From the NCBI RefSeq assembly GCF_014384745.1, contig NZ_JACRSO010000001.1, positions 947,581 through 1,011,580 of the forward strand: DNA of 64,000 nt, given 5' to 3'. Positions 25,334 through 34,426 of the stretch are shown here, piece after piece. A model generated the notes under the pieces. The model was not told where the DNA came from. It saw only the letters and a list, made by a program, of their open reading frames with translations, and did no database searches. The first letter of the stretch is position 1. The number at the start of each line of letters is the position of its first letter. A program made the translations under genes and the position numbers. The stretch comes from Luoshenia tenuis. Lineage in GTDB: Bacteria > Bacillota > Clostridia > Christensenellales > GCA-900066905.

Positions 25334-26716
25334 TTACTCCCCTTCCGCTTTGGGCAGGTACTTATCCAGGTATTCGTCGCGGATACGGCCCAGCTGGTTG
25401 CGCGGCAGGATGCTGAGCAGCTTCCAGCCGATGGTCAGCGTCTCCTCAATGGTGCGGTTGGTCTCATATCCCTGGTTGACGTATTCCGCCTCAAAAGCGT
25501 CCGCAAATTTAGCGTACAGCTTATCCACATCCGTCAGCGCCGAATCGCCCAAAATGGCGGAGAGCTCTTTGCAATCCTTCCCGCGGGCGTAAGCGGCGAA
25601 CAGCTGGTTCATGGAATCGGCATGATCCTCCCGGGTCTTGCCCCGGCCGATGCCCTTATCCTTTAACCGGCTCAGCGAGGGCAGTACGTCTACCGGCGGT
25701 TGGATGCCCCGGCGGTACAGCTCACGCGAGAGGATGATCTGCCCCTCGGTGATATAGCCCGTCAGGTCGGGGATGGGGTGGGTCTTATCGTCCTCCGGCA
25801 TGGTCAGGATGGGGATCTGAGTAATAGAACCCTTCTTATCCTGCACGCGGCCCGCGCGCTCGTACATAGAGGCCAGGTCGGTATACAGGTAACCGGGATA
25901 GCCCCGGCGGCCCGGCACCTCCTTGCGCGCAGCGGACACCTCACGCAGGGCCTCAGCATAGTTGGTGATATCGGTCAGGATGACCAGCACATGCATATCC
26001 TTCTCATAGGCCAGATACTCCGCCGCCGTCAACGCCATGCGCGGGGTGGCGATACGCTCGACCGCCGGGTCGTTGGCCAGGTTCATAAACAGCACCGTCC
26101 GGTCGATGGCGCCGGTGCGGCGGAAATCCTGAATAAAGAAATCCGCCTCCTCAAAGGTGATACCGATGGCGCCGAACACCACCGCGAAGCGCTCGTTTTG
26201 CCCCAGCACCTTGGCCTGGCGGGCGATCTGCGCCGCCAGCTGCGCGTGCGGCAGGCCCGAGCCGGAGAATACCGGCAGCTTCTGCCCGCGCACAAGGGTA
26301 TTGAGCCCGTCGATGGCCGAGATGCCCGTCTGGATAAACTCATCCGGATAGGCCCGGGCCGCGGGGTTCAACGCTTGGCCGTTGATGTCCATTCGCGCAT
26401 CCGGAATGATCTCCGGCCCGTTATCGATGGGCCGGCCCATGCCGTCAAACACGCGCCCCAGCATATCCTCTGAGACCGCCAGCTCGATGCCCCGGCCCAG
26501 AAAACGCGCGCGGCTATCGGATATTTTAAGCCCTTGCGAGCTTTCAAACAGCTGTACCAGCGCCTTATCGCCGTCGATCTCCAGCACGCGCCCGGCGCGG
26601 ATCTCGCCGTTGGCCTGCTCAATCTCCACCAATTCGTCGTATTTAACGCCTTCTACCTGATCCACCAACATCAGCGGCCCTACGACCTCGCGAATCGTAC
26701 GATATTCTTTCAGCAT
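25334..26716 (-). CDS. atpB: V/A-type ATPase subunit B (regulatory nucleotide-binding)
   Basis: A 460-residue non-catalytic head subunit that alternates with subunit A. It starts MLKEYRTIREVVGPLMLVD and carries the typical ISAIDGLNTLVRGQKLPVFSGSGLPH, where the Walker A lysine is absent, as expected for B subunits. The C-terminal domain ends with FLPKAEG-like sequence of family length. It lies four bases after the subunit A stop and four before D, in one tight operon. Confidence 0.95.
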   Translation of the reverse strand: MLKEYRTIREVVGPLMLVDQVEGVKYDELVEIEQANGEIRAGRVLEIDGDKALVQLFESSQGLKISDSRARFLGRGIELAVSEDMLGRVFDGMGRPIDNGPEIIPDARMDINGQALNPAARAYPDEFIQTGISAIDGLNTLVRGQKLPVFSGSGLPHAQLAAQIARQAKVLGQNERFAVVFGAIGITFEEADFFIQDFRRTGAIDRTVLFMNLANDPAVERIATPRMALTAAEYLAYEKDMHVLVILTDITNYAEALREVSAARKEVPGRRGYPGYLYTDLASMYERAGRVQDKKGSITQIPILTMPEDDKTHPIPDLTGYITEGQIILSRELYRRGIQPPVDVLPSLSRLKDKGIGRGKTREDHADSMNQLFAAYARGKDCKELSAILGDSALTDVDKLYAKFADAFEAEYVNQGYETNRTIEETLTIGWKLLSILPRNQLGRIRDEYLDKYLPKAEGE

Positions 26717-26719
26717 TCT

Positions 26720-28483
26720 TTACACCCCTTCCTCGGAGAGCAGCGCCGCGATCTCGCTTTGCAGCTGCCGTTCCACCTCGGCAAAGGAGCCAAGCTCCTC
26801 CTCCGGCACGTATTTAAGCCGGCTGATCCGCTCGCGCACCGGCAGAGCGATCAGCGCCTGCAAGCTGGCGCCTTCATCCAAGGCTTCCAGGCCCTGCTCG
26901 TACCAGGCCAGGATCATCTTGAGCATGCCAAACTGCTTAGGCAGGCTGGAATAGGTGTCTACCTCATGGAATGCGTTCTGATGCAGGTAATCCTCACGGA
27001 TGGAGCGCGCCGCCTCCAGTGTCAGCCGGTCCCTAAAGCCCAGCGCGTCCACGCCTACCAGCCGCACGATCTCGTCCAGCGAGGCCTCATCCTGCAATAT
27101 GCCCATGGCCTTTTGCCGCAGGCTATCCCATTCCGGGCTGACGTTGGCGTTATACCAGCCTTCAATCCGGTCGGTATAAAGCGAGTAGCTCTGCAACCAG
27201 TCGATGGCCGGGAAGTGGCGCTTATATGCCAGGCTGGAGCTTAAGCCCCAGAACACCTTGACGATGCGCAGCGTAGCCTGGGATACCGGCTCTGAAATAT
27301 CGCCGCCCGGAGGGGATACCGCGCCGATAGCCGTAACCGCGCCGGTGCGCCCATCGCCGCCCAGGCACTGCACCTGGCCGGCCCGCTCGTAAAACTCCGC
27401 CAAGCGGCTGGACAGGTAAGCCGGGTAACCTTCCTCGCCCGGCATTTCCTCTAAGCGTCCGCTCATCTCGCGCAGCGCCTCCGCCCAGCGCGAGGTGGAA
27501 TCCGCCATGATGGCGACTTTATAGCCCATATCGCGGAAGTACTCCGCAATGGTGATCCCGGTATAGATGGAGGCCTCGCGGGCCGCCACCGGCATATCCG
27601 AGGTATTAGCGATCAGCACCGTGCGCTTCATCAGCGGCTCGCCGGTGCGCGGATCCTTCAGCTCCGGGAACTCCATCAGCACGTCCGTCATCTCGTTGCC
27701 ACGCTCGCCGCAACCTACGTACACGATGATGTCCGCATCCGCCCACTTGGCCAGCTGGTGCTGTACCACCGTCTTGCCGCTGCCAAAGGGGCCAGGTACC
27801 GCGGCCACGCCACCCTTGACCACCGGGAAGAAGGTATCGATCACGCGCTGCCCGGTCACCATGGGTTCAGAGGTAGAGATCTTGCTCACATAAGGCCGCC
27901 CGCGCCGTACCGGCCAGCGCTGCATCATGGGCAGCTCCACGGTCTCCCCACTGTCTTTTTTCACCTTCAGCACCGGGTCCATAATGGTGGCCTCGCCGCT
28001 GAAGATCCATTCCACGGTGCCTTCCACATCATAAGGCACCATGATGCGCTGCTCCACCACCGGCGTCTCCTGCACGGTGCCGAAGATATCGCCCCCGCTC
28101 ACCCGGTCGCCCACCTTAATGACCGGGTTAAAGGCCCATAGTTTTTCGTGGTCCAGGGCGTTGACCTCGATGCCGCGGCTGATCCGATCCCCCACCATCT
28201 CGCGGATGACCTTGAGCGGACGCTGGATCCCATCGAAGATCGATTCGATCAGCCCTGGCCCCAGCTCTACCGAGAGCGGAAAGCCCGTGCTTTCTACCGG
28301 CTCGCCGGGCCCCAGGCCCGCCGTTTCCTCATATACCTGAATGGAGGCCATCTCTCCGCGCATTTCTATGATCTCGCCGATCAAGCGCTGCTCGCTTACG
28401 CGCACAACGTCATACATTTTGGCCTCGCCCATGCCCGAAGCCACGATCAGCGGCCCGGAAACCTTGACGATTTTCCCCTCCAT
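26720..28483 (-). CDS. atpA: V/A-type ATPase subunit A (catalytic)
   Basis: A 587-residue catalytic subunit. The P-loop GPFGSGKTVVQHQLAKW is at about residues 230-246, the catalytic Glu region is CGERGNEMTDVL, and DSTSRWAEALRE follows. The non-homologous insertion typical of V/A-type A subunits is present (about 110-190). Together with B it forms the head that couples ATP hydrolysis or synthesis to ion flow. The ATG follows the subunit F stop by five bases. Confidence 0.96.
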   Translation of the reverse strand: MEGKIVKVSGPLIVASGMGEAKMYDVVRVSEQRLIGEIIEMRGEMASIQVYEETAGLGPGEPVESTGFPLSVELGPGLIESIFDGIQRPLKVIREMVGDRISRGIEVNALDHEKLWAFNPVIKVGDRVSGGDIFGTVQETPVVEQRIMVPYDVEGTVEWIFSGEATIMDPVLKVKKDSGETVELPMMQRWPVRRGRPYVSKISTSEPMVTGQRVIDTFFPVVKGGVAAVPGPFGSGKTVVQHQLAKWADADIIVYVGCGERGNEMTDVLMEFPELKDPRTGEPLMKRTVLIANTSDMPVAAREASIYTGITIAEYFRDMGYKVAIMADSTSRWAEALREMSGRLEEMPGEEGYPAYLSSRLAEFYERAGQVQCLGGDGRTGAVTAIGAVSPPGGDISEPVSQATLRIVKVFWGLSSSLAYKRHFPAIDWLQSYSLYTDRIEGWYNANVSPEWDSLRQKAMGILQDEASLDEIVRLVGVDALGFRDRLTLEAARSIREDYLHQNAFHEVDTYSSLPKQFGMLKMILAWYEQGLEALDEGASLQALIALPVRERISRLKYVPEEELGSFAEVERQLQSEIAALLSEEGV

Positions 28484-28488
28484 TTACC

Positions 28489-28812
28489 TTACCCTTCCTT
28501 CCCGAAAAGAATATCCGCCCCCACGGCCTTTTCCACGTTGCTCTTTAGCAACTGCATGCCCAGCCCCGTCGTTCCCTGGTTCCCGGGGATGGGGATGATC
28601 GCCGGATACGCCTCGGCTTTATATTTATCGATGGTTTCGCCCATTTGCGTCGCCATAGTTTCCGTAATGAAGATGACCGCAAAGCCCTCCCGGGCCATTT
28701 TATCCACCGCACGGGCGGCCTGGGTCGGGGAGGATGCCTCCACCACATACAGCCCCAGTGCCTTAAAGCCCATGACCGAGTCCCGCTCGCCTACTACGCC
28801 CAAATTAACCAT
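28489..28812 (-). CDS. atpF: V/A-type ATPase subunit F (rotor stalk)
   Basis: A 107-residue Rossmann-like subunit that binds subunit D in the central stalk. The sequence MVNLGVVGERDSVMGFKALG matches the family N-terminus, and IPIPGNQG marks the C-terminal region. I use the ATG at 28812, which overlaps the subunit C stop by eight bases; a GTG at 28821 is the alternative. Confidence 0.92.
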   Translation of the reverse strand: MVNLGVVGERDSVMGFKALGLYVVEASSPTQAARAVDKMAREGFAVIFITETMATQMGETIDKYKAEAYPAIIPIPGNQGTTGLGMQLLKSNVEKAVGADILFGKEG

Positions 28813-29800
28813 AGGTCTCACGCAGCCTTTCGCGTATCGCGTCCGGCGCGATACCGTTCAATTTGCCGATCATGATCTGGCGCAGCTGCCGGTTCTGGCT
28901 TTCCTTGGCCAACCAGTAGCCCAGGATCGGACGAATACTCATCAGTTCGCCCTTGCCCTCCCGCGCCAGCGCCATCAGGTAATCGTCCATCGCCCGCTCA
29001 TAGCCTGCCAGCGTTCCGGTCTGCTGCAAAGCTTCGATGCCGCCCACCACCACCGGCCCAAAGGGGCGAAACTGCCATAGCTGGATCAGCCCCTCGTCGG
29101 ATTCCTCCAGCGCACGGGCAAGCGTTTGCTCGCTCTCCCCGCCGCCCGGGATGGTCAGCTGCTCCAGCGCGGCCCGGTCGCCCCCGGCGCGCCGCAGCCG
29201 CAGCACCGTGCGGATGTTGATAAGGTCGATCCACGCGGTAAAATAATCCCGCAAAAAGCCCTTTTTAAGCCCCTCCAGCGCCGTGGCAAAGTAGGCTCTG
29301 TCCAAAATCGCGCTCAGGCGCTGCGGATCCACCGCCGCTTCCAGCAGCATGTTTTCGATTCCCGCGCAGCCCTGTGCAATGGCCCCGGGCAGTTCCTTAT
29401 AGTCCTTTTCCCGCACTTTGCGCAACAGTTCCTCCGGCGCGATCTCGCCCAGCGGGGAAAGCATTTCCTCGCCGTCCTCCCGGCCCAGCGCACGCAGCTT
29501 AAAGAGGATCTTTAAATTTTGGCAATCGTACTGGTAAAAGAACCGCGCCGTGGTTTGCGGCTCCGGCGTGATGGCGCGGATCAATTCCCGCGTTTCCAGT
29601 AAATCTTCCCGCAACAGCGCCTCATACTCGTGCGCAGAAGCAACCTGCAGCGCGCCGCCGATGCCCCCTTCAACGAGAATCCGCAGCGCCTCCGCCGCGT
29701 CCTGCGCGTCGACGATCTGCATCAGTTTTTCCCGGGGCAGCAGCCGCGCTTCCAATACGCGCAGGCGGGCTACAGCATAAGCATAGCTTGGCTGTGGCAT
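28805..29800 (-). CDS. atpC: V/A-type ATPase subunit C (d-type, rotor-stator link)
   Basis: A 331-residue helical protein of the V-type C/AC39 family, which sits as a socket between the central stalk and the membrane ring. The N-terminal YAVARLRVLEARLLPREKLMQ and repeated helical segments with RYxxL-like motifs fit. The ATG at 29800 has AGGAGGAG six bases upstream; a TTG six bases earlier is less likely. It overlaps subunit F. Confidence 0.9.
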   Translation of the reverse strand: MPQPSYAYAVARLRVLEARLLPREKLMQIVDAQDAAEALRILVEGGIGGALQVASAHEYEALLREDLLETRELIRAITPEPQTTARFFYQYDCQNLKILFKLRALGREDGEEMLSPLGEIAPEELLRKVREKDYKELPGAIAQGCAGIENMLLEAAVDPQRLSAILDRAYFATALEGLKKGFLRDYFTAWIDLINIRTVLRLRRAGGDRAALEQLTIPGGGESEQTLARALEESDEGLIQLWQFRPFGPVVVGGIEALQQTGTLAGYERAMDDYLMALAREGKGELMSIRPILGYWLAKESQNRQLRQIMIGKLNGIAPDAIRERLRETYG

Positions 29801-29821
29801 ATGCAACTCCTCCTCACTGCC

Positions 29822-30409
29822 CTAAAACAGGATTTCCGCCACCTGGGCGTCATATTTCCCCCGCGCCATGCGCATCAGCGTCTCCAGCGCACAGTTGATC
29901 TCCATCCCTCCGGTGCGCAGGATAAACCCGCCCCGGATCGGGGCAAAACCGCCGGCGCGCACGGTAGCGCCCTTGGCAGCCAGCGGCCCGGCGTATTCGT
30001 CTAAAAACGCCTGGCCCAGCCGGTCCGCATCCGTTTGGGCGATAAGCAGCTCGTGCTCCCCCTCCGTAGCGGTTTCCAGCAGCATTTTGCCAATCAGCGC
30101 GCGGTATTCCTCTACCGGCAGCGCACAAAGCGCCTGTAAGGCCCCCTCCCAAGCTTGGGCGATCAACTCCTGCTTAACGGCCAAAATGGCCTTACGCCCT
30201 TCCAACTGCGCCATGGAAAGCTGGCGCCGCCGCCCCTCCTGGGCATCCTGCCGGGCATCTTCCAGGATCTTTTCCCCATCCTGCTGCGCGCGGGCCTCAT
30301 ACTGGGCCTCCAGCGCGGCGCGGCGCTCCTCCAATTCCCTTTCGGTGTTTTGCACATCCGTCCGGGCATCGGCTAGAATCTTTTCAATTATTTTTTCGGC
30401 TCCCGTCAT
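29822..30409 (-). CDS. atpE: V/A-type ATPase subunit E (peripheral stalk)
   Basis: A 195-residue protein with a long N-terminal coiled coil (about 1-95, rich in Glu, Arg, Ala and Gln) and a compact C-terminal domain that contacts the head. The segment GGFILRTGGMEINCALETLM near the C-terminus is the family signature. Start chosen at the ATG 30409; a GTG at 30424 is possible because the ribosome site GAAGGGTGG lies between. It pairs with the small subunit H at the front of the operon to form the stator stalk. Confidence 0.9.
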   Translation of the reverse strand: MTGAEKIIEKILADARTDVQNTERELEERRAALEAQYEARAQQDGEKILEDARQDAQEGRRRQLSMAQLEGRKAILAVKQELIAQAWEGALQALCALPVEEYRALIGKMLLETATEGEHELLIAQTDADRLGQAFLDEYAGPLAAKGATVRAGGFAPIRGGFILRTGGMEINCALETLMRMARGKYDAQVAEILF

Positions 30410-30441
30410 GGAAAGCACGCCCACCCTTCATTTAGTCCTCT

Positions 30442-30915
30442 TTAACCGATTGCGATGCCGTTCACCATCAGGAAGGAAGCCAGCAGCGCCAACACGGCGT
30501 ACGTCTCAACCAGTACCGCAAAGGTGATGGCCTTGCCCAGCTCGCCCGGGCGCTTGCCGATCAAGCCAATGCCCGCTACAGCCGCCTTGCCCTGCGCGAT
30601 GGCCGAGATCAAGCCCACGATGCCGATAGGCAGGCACGCCGCGAAGATCAGCCATCCCTGGGTCTCGGTCACCGGCTTTAAGCCGCCCAATACGCCGATG
30701 TTCATCATGACGATAAAGCCGATCAGCAGGCCATAAATACCCTGCGTGCCCGGCAGCGCCTGCAACAACAGCGCCTGGCTGAACTTGTCCGGATCTTCAC
30801 TGACAACGCCCGCGGCTGCCTGGCCCGCCAGACCTACCCCGATTGCCGAACCAATACCCGCGAGAATCACCGCTACCGCCGCGCCCGACAGCGCCAAGAT
30901 TTGACCTAGTTCCAT
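30442..30915 (-). CDS. atpK: V/A-type ATPase proteolipid subunit K, Na+-type ligands
   Basis: A 157-residue membrane-ring subunit with four transmembrane helices from a duplicated hairpin. The ion-site residues of the Enterococcus hirae Na+ ATPase are all visible: Leu54, Thr57 and Gln58 in ALPGTQGIYG, Gln108 in AIAQGKAAVAG, and the carboxylate Glu137 in AVLVETYAVL. This argues for Na+ rather than H+ as the coupling ion. Only the second hairpin carries the acid, as in V-type rings. The ribosome site AAGGAGG precedes the ATG. Confidence 0.94.
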   Translation of the reverse strand: MELGQILALSGAAVAVILAGIGSAIGVGLAGQAAAGVVSEDPDKFSQALLLQALPGTQGIYGLLIGFIVMMNIGVLGGLKPVTETQGWLIFAACLPIGIVGLISAIAQGKAAVAGIGLIGKRPGELGKAITFAVLVETYAVLALLASFLMVNGIAIG

Positions 30916-30972
30916 AATCCCATTCCTCCTTAAATTTACGATGCCCTTATGTTTTTTTAAAATAATGATCGT

Positions 30973-32883
30973 CTATTTAGCTGCCTGTTTTTGGCGCGTC
31001 AGGCCCACGTTCTTTGCCCGGTAACGCAACGGGTCAAAGGCGTGGCCGCCGCCAGTATAGAATTTGCCGAAGAATTCAATATACTGCAACCGGCTGGCAT
31101 GCACGAACGCGCCCAGCACATTGATCAGCAGGTTGAAGGCGTGGCCGCCGATCAAGACGGCAACCATAAAGATACTGCCGATAAAGTTGCCCCCCAGCAT
31201 GGTCGCAATGGTGTTGATGACCATACCGATTACGCCCGTGGCCAGGCCCAGCGCAAACAGGCGCGAATAAGATAGGATATCGCTTAGTACGCTTGTGATA
31301 TTATAGAGACTGCCGATGCCGCCGATCAGCTTGGCAAAGATGTTCTTTTTGGCCCGCCCCTGGGTCAGGATCAGGGTGACCACCGCCGCGATGGACAGCA
31401 CCATTCCCACCATCTGCGTTGCCGGCAGCGCCAGCATCGGCAGGCCGATGATCAGTACGATCCAGGTCACCTGGTCAAAAATCGCATCCCATACCTTGCC
31501 CTCTTTGATCAGGGTGTAGGCCTTGACGCCCATGCCCGTCATAATATGGATCGCGCCCAGGCCAAAGCACAGCGCCAGCATCATGATCGGCTCCTGCATC
31601 GGGACGAACAGCAGCGGCGGCAGCTCAATACCAAACCAGCCGCCAAACAGCGCCCCCCACATAAAGGTGGAGATGCCGCCTGCGATCATCAGCCGGGCCA
31701 GCTGCCCCGCCATGCCCCGCGGCCGCATGAATTTGTTGGCCAGCGTGGCGACGATCGCCATCACAATGCCGTAGCCCGCGTCGGAAACCATCATGCCGAA
31801 AAAGGCAAAGTAGAACGGCGCCATCAGCGCATTGGGATCCAACTCCCGGCAATCGGGCGTGGAATAAAGATTTGTAATCAATTCAAAGGGTTCCACGACC
31901 TTGCCGTTATGCGTAGCCGTGGGGAAGACCTCGCCCTCCTGCGGATCCCGCAGCTGCAGTTCAAAGGTCTCGGATATCTTTTGCAGTTCACCGCGTAAAA
32001 GTTCTTGTTGCGGTACGGGTACCCATCCTTGGGCGATGAAGGTCTGCTCGGTCTGTAAAAAGCGGCCCGCTGCCTGCGCCCGGTCGTTATGGGCGGCCAG
32101 TTTATCTTCCAGCAGCTTCAGCGGCTTAAGCTGTGCCGCCAGGTTGCCGGCCTCGCGCTCGATCTCCGCCTGGCGGGCGGCCAGCTCGTCCAGCTCTTTG
32201 TGCAGCCGTTGCAATGCTTCCCCGGCGGTCCCCGTCAGCTCCGGGAAGCTGGCACGCACAAAGCCCAACGCCTTGAGCAGGTCAAAAAACGCTTCCGCAT
32301 GCTCTTTATGCGCCGCGGCCAAAAGGCATACCCCTTCGCGCGTTTCGGATACCGTATCCAGCTGTGCCGCCCACTGCTGCAACGCCAGCTTTTCCTGCAA
32401 CTCCGGCAGGTTCGCCGGCGGCAGCGTGCCGATCTGCACCGCCGCATAATGGGTATCTCGGATCTGTTCAAAGGGGATCTTCAGCCCCTCCCAGGGTTCA
32501 AGGGAGGCCATCGTCGCCCGGATACGCAGCCGTGTAGCGGCAATATCCCCCAATTCCGCCTGCATTTCGCGGGCTTCCCGCGCGCCCTCCCGCGCCTGCG
32601 CATCATCCATGGCCTCAAACTCGCCCATGGCCATCAGATCGCGGTCCGGCAAAAATCCTTTTTTCTTGGGCGCATAGGGCGTCAGGAACCGGATCGCGGC
32701 GCGAACCGCAGCCAGGTCCTCTTCCTGCCCGGCACTCCCCACCATCTCTCGGGTCCCGGGCAGTTCTTCCTTATCGCCTACGACGACCTCGACACAGCCC
32801 AATTCCTGCATCAATCGCACCATGGCCTGCTGGTCGTCCTTCATGGCGATCAGGGTCAGTTTTTTCATCGGTACGATCGCCAT
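30973..32883 (-). CDS. atpI: V/A-type ATPase subunit I (membrane stator)
   Basis: A 636-residue a-type subunit. The N-terminal half (about 1-330) is soluble and coiled, contacting the peripheral stalks. The C-terminal half has about seven to eight transmembrane segments and forms the ion half-channels next to the K ring. The segment ILSYSRLFALGLATGVIGMVINTIA carries the essential arginine expected for this family. The start codon follows the subunit H stop directly. Confidence 0.94.
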   Translation of the reverse strand: MAIVPMKKLTLIAMKDDQQAMVRLMQELGCVEVVVGDKEELPGTREMVGSAGQEEDLAAVRAAIRFLTPYAPKKKGFLPDRDLMAMGEFEAMDDAQAREGAREAREMQAELGDIAATRLRIRATMASLEPWEGLKIPFEQIRDTHYAAVQIGTLPPANLPELQEKLALQQWAAQLDTVSETREGVCLLAAAHKEHAEAFFDLLKALGFVRASFPELTGTAGEALQRLHKELDELAARQAEIEREAGNLAAQLKPLKLLEDKLAAHNDRAQAAGRFLQTEQTFIAQGWVPVPQQELLRGELQKISETFELQLRDPQEGEVFPTATHNGKVVEPFELITNLYSTPDCRELDPNALMAPFYFAFFGMMVSDAGYGIVMAIVATLANKFMRPRGMAGQLARLMIAGGISTFMWGALFGGWFGIELPPLLFVPMQEPIMMLALCFGLGAIHIMTGMGVKAYTLIKEGKVWDAIFDQVTWIVLIIGLPMLALPATQMVGMVLSIAAVVTLILTQGRAKKNIFAKLIGGIGSLYNITSVLSDILSYSRLFALGLATGVIGMVINTIATMLGGNFIGSIFMVAVLIGGHAFNLLINVLGAFVHASRLQYIEFFGKFYTGGGHAFDPLRYRAKNVGLTRQKQAAK

Positions 32884-33192
32884 CTAACTCATCCTTTCTA
32901 CGATGAACGCGATGGCTTTCGCCATGTTCTGCTCCGCACGCTGGCGCAGCGCCTCTCCCTGCTCCTTGGCCTGTATGCCGGCCTGGCGGCAGGCGGCGTC
33001 TGTCTCCTTTTGCGCGGCCGCGGCAATATCCTGGGCCTGCGCCGTAAAGGCAGCGAGCTTTTCACTGTAGGCGGCCTTCATCTGCGCCTCCGCCTCGATC
33101 AACGCATCCCGGCCTTGCGCAGCGGCCCCCCGCCGCATCTGCTCAGCCTGGCTTTCCGCCTCCAAGATGGATTGTACCAGTTGTTCAGCCAA
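32884..33192 (-). CDS. atpH: V/A-type ATPase subunit H/G (peripheral stalk)
   Basis: A 102-residue, Ala/Glu/Gln-rich helical protein predicted to be one long coiled coil, matching the small stalk subunit that pairs with E. It apparently starts with TTG at 33192 behind GGGGGAG. It is the first gene of the ATPase operon and stands only 33 bases after upp with no terminator between, so the ATPase is probably cotranscribed with rpiB and upp. Confidence 0.85.
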   Translation of the reverse strand: MAEQLVQSILEAESQAEQMRRGAAAQGRDALIEAEAQMKAAYSEKLAAFTAQAQDIAAAAQKETDAACRQAGIQAKEQGEALRQRAEQNMAKAIAFIVERMS

Positions 33193-33225
33193 TCCAAATT
33201 CTCCCCCTTTTTGCCCGTTCTTTTT

Positions 33226-33855
33226 TTATTTCGTTCCGAACAGACGATCCCCCGCGTCCCCCAGTCCGGGCACGATATAGCTATGGTCGTTGAGTTTTTC
33301 ATCCACCGCCGCCACGAAAATATCCACATCCGGATGGTCGGCGCGCACCCGCTCAATCCCCTCGGGCGCGGCGATCAGGTTGACCAGCTTGATGCTCTTG
33401 CAGCCGCGCTGCTTGATAAATTCGATAGCCGCGCTGGCAGACCCGCCCGTAGCCAGCATGGGATCGACCACGATCAGGTCTCGCTCCTGGGCGTCCACCG
33501 GCAATTTACAGTAGTATTCCACGGGTTTAAGCGTTTCCGGGTCGCGGTACAGGCCGATATGGCCCACCTTGGCCGCCGGCACCAGCCGCAAAAAACCGTT
33601 GACCATGCCCAGCCCCGCGCGCATGATCGGCACCACGCCGATCATCCTCCCGGCCAGCACCTTGCTTTTGGTGGTGGTGATCGGCGTTTCGATCTCCACC
33701 TCCCGCAGCTGCATATCCCGGGTGACCTCGTAAGCCATCAGCATAGCCACTTCGTCCACCAGTTCGCGGAAATCCTTTGACGTGGTATCTTTATCCCGGA
33801 TCATCGTCAGCTTATGCTGGATGAGCGGGTGGTCAAATACATAGAGTCTGCCCAC
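33226..33855 (-). CDS. upp: uracil phosphoribosyltransferase
   Basis: A 209-residue salvage enzyme that makes UMP from uracil and PRPP. It contains YVFDHPLIQHKLTMIRDKDT near the N-terminus and the PRPP loop DPMLATGGSASAAI, with the uracil-binding YIVPGLGDAGDR at the end. The start is taken as GTG at 33855, eleven bases after AAGGAGG; an upstream TTG overlaps that ribosome site. It lies between rpiB and the ATPase operon, as upp does next to the atp operon in Bacillus. Confidence 0.94.
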   Translation of the reverse strand: MGRLYVFDHPLIQHKLTMIRDKDTTSKDFRELVDEVAMLMAYEVTRDMQLREVEIETPITTTKSKVLAGRMIGVVPIMRAGLGMVNGFLRLVPAAKVGHIGLYRDPETLKPVEYYCKLPVDAQERDLIVVDPMLATGGSASAAIEFIKQRGCKSIKLVNLIAAPEGIERVRADHPDVDIFVAAVDEKLNDHSYIVPGLGDAGDRLFGTK

Positions 33856-33887
33856 TTTACCGTCTGCCTCCTTCAAGCTTGTCCCGC

Positions 33888-34334
33888 CTATTTGGAATAC
33901 ATCTTTTCGATCTGCGCGATCTTATCTACACGGCGCTGGTGGCGTCCGCCCTCAAACTCCGTTTCCAAAAAGGTCTTTACGATCTCCAGCGCCAGCCCCT
34001 CGCCCAGCACCCGGTCGCCCATGGCCAAAATATTGGCGTCGTTATGCAGCCGCGTGTACTTGGCCGAATATACATCCCCGCACAGCGCCGCGCGGATGCC
34101 CGGCACCTTGTTGGCCGAGATGCTTATCCCAATGCCGGTGCCGCAAATCAAAATACCCCGATCAGCCTCGCCGGCCACAATCGCTTGCGCCACCTTCAAG
34201 GCTTGGTCAGGGTAATCCACAGAATCGGTATTAAAACAGCCGTAATCCTTAAAGGGAATCTGCTGCTCCTCTAAATATTTTCGTACGACTTCCTTGAGCG
34301 GAAATCCTGCATGGTCACTTCCTAAAGCAATCAT
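33888..34334 (-). CDS. rpiB: ribose-5-phosphate isomerase B
   Basis: A 148-residue enzyme interconverting ribose and ribulose 5-phosphate. It begins IALGSDHAGFPLKE and has GILICGTGIGISISANK with the catalytic cysteine, both RpiB/LacAB signatures. Members of this family can also act on allose phosphate, but the neighbourhood (sua5, ywlE, upp) matches the Bacillus ywlF/rpiB locus. A good promoter lies about 60 bases upstream, and the ribosome site is AAAGGGGGTG. Confidence 0.92.
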   Translation of the reverse strand: MIALGSDHAGFPLKEVVRKYLEEQQIPFKDYGCFNTDSVDYPDQALKVAQAIVAGEADRGILICGTGIGISISANKVPGIRAALCGDVYSAKYTRLHNDANILAMGDRVLGEGLALEIVKTFLETEFEGGRHQRRVDKIAQIEKMYSK

Positions 34335-34391
34335 GCTTTCACCCCCTTTTATTCGTTAGACATGCTAAAATGGCTTTAGCACTCCTAAAAT

Positions 34392-34420
34392 ATTATAACG
34401 TATTTAAAAAGGGGGTGCAA
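34392..34420 (-). promoter_or_regulatory. promoter for rpiB-upp-ATPase genes
   Basis: TTGCAC (34420-34415), a 17-base spacer and TATAAT (34397-34392) on the minus strand, about 60 bases before rpiB and just after the ywlE stop. No terminator is seen between here and the end of the V-ATPase operon. Confidence 0.75.
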
Positions 34421-34426
34421 CCGCAA

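Noticed and set aside
32089..33780. 563-codon plus-strand frame opposite the V-ATPase I/H and upp genes
   Set aside because: Antisense to three conserved genes; the composition follows their codons and there is no start signal.
34340..34400. CIRCE (HrcA) operator upstream of rpiB
   Set aside because: One half-site TTAGCACTC is present, but the partner GAGTGCTAA nine bases on is missing.
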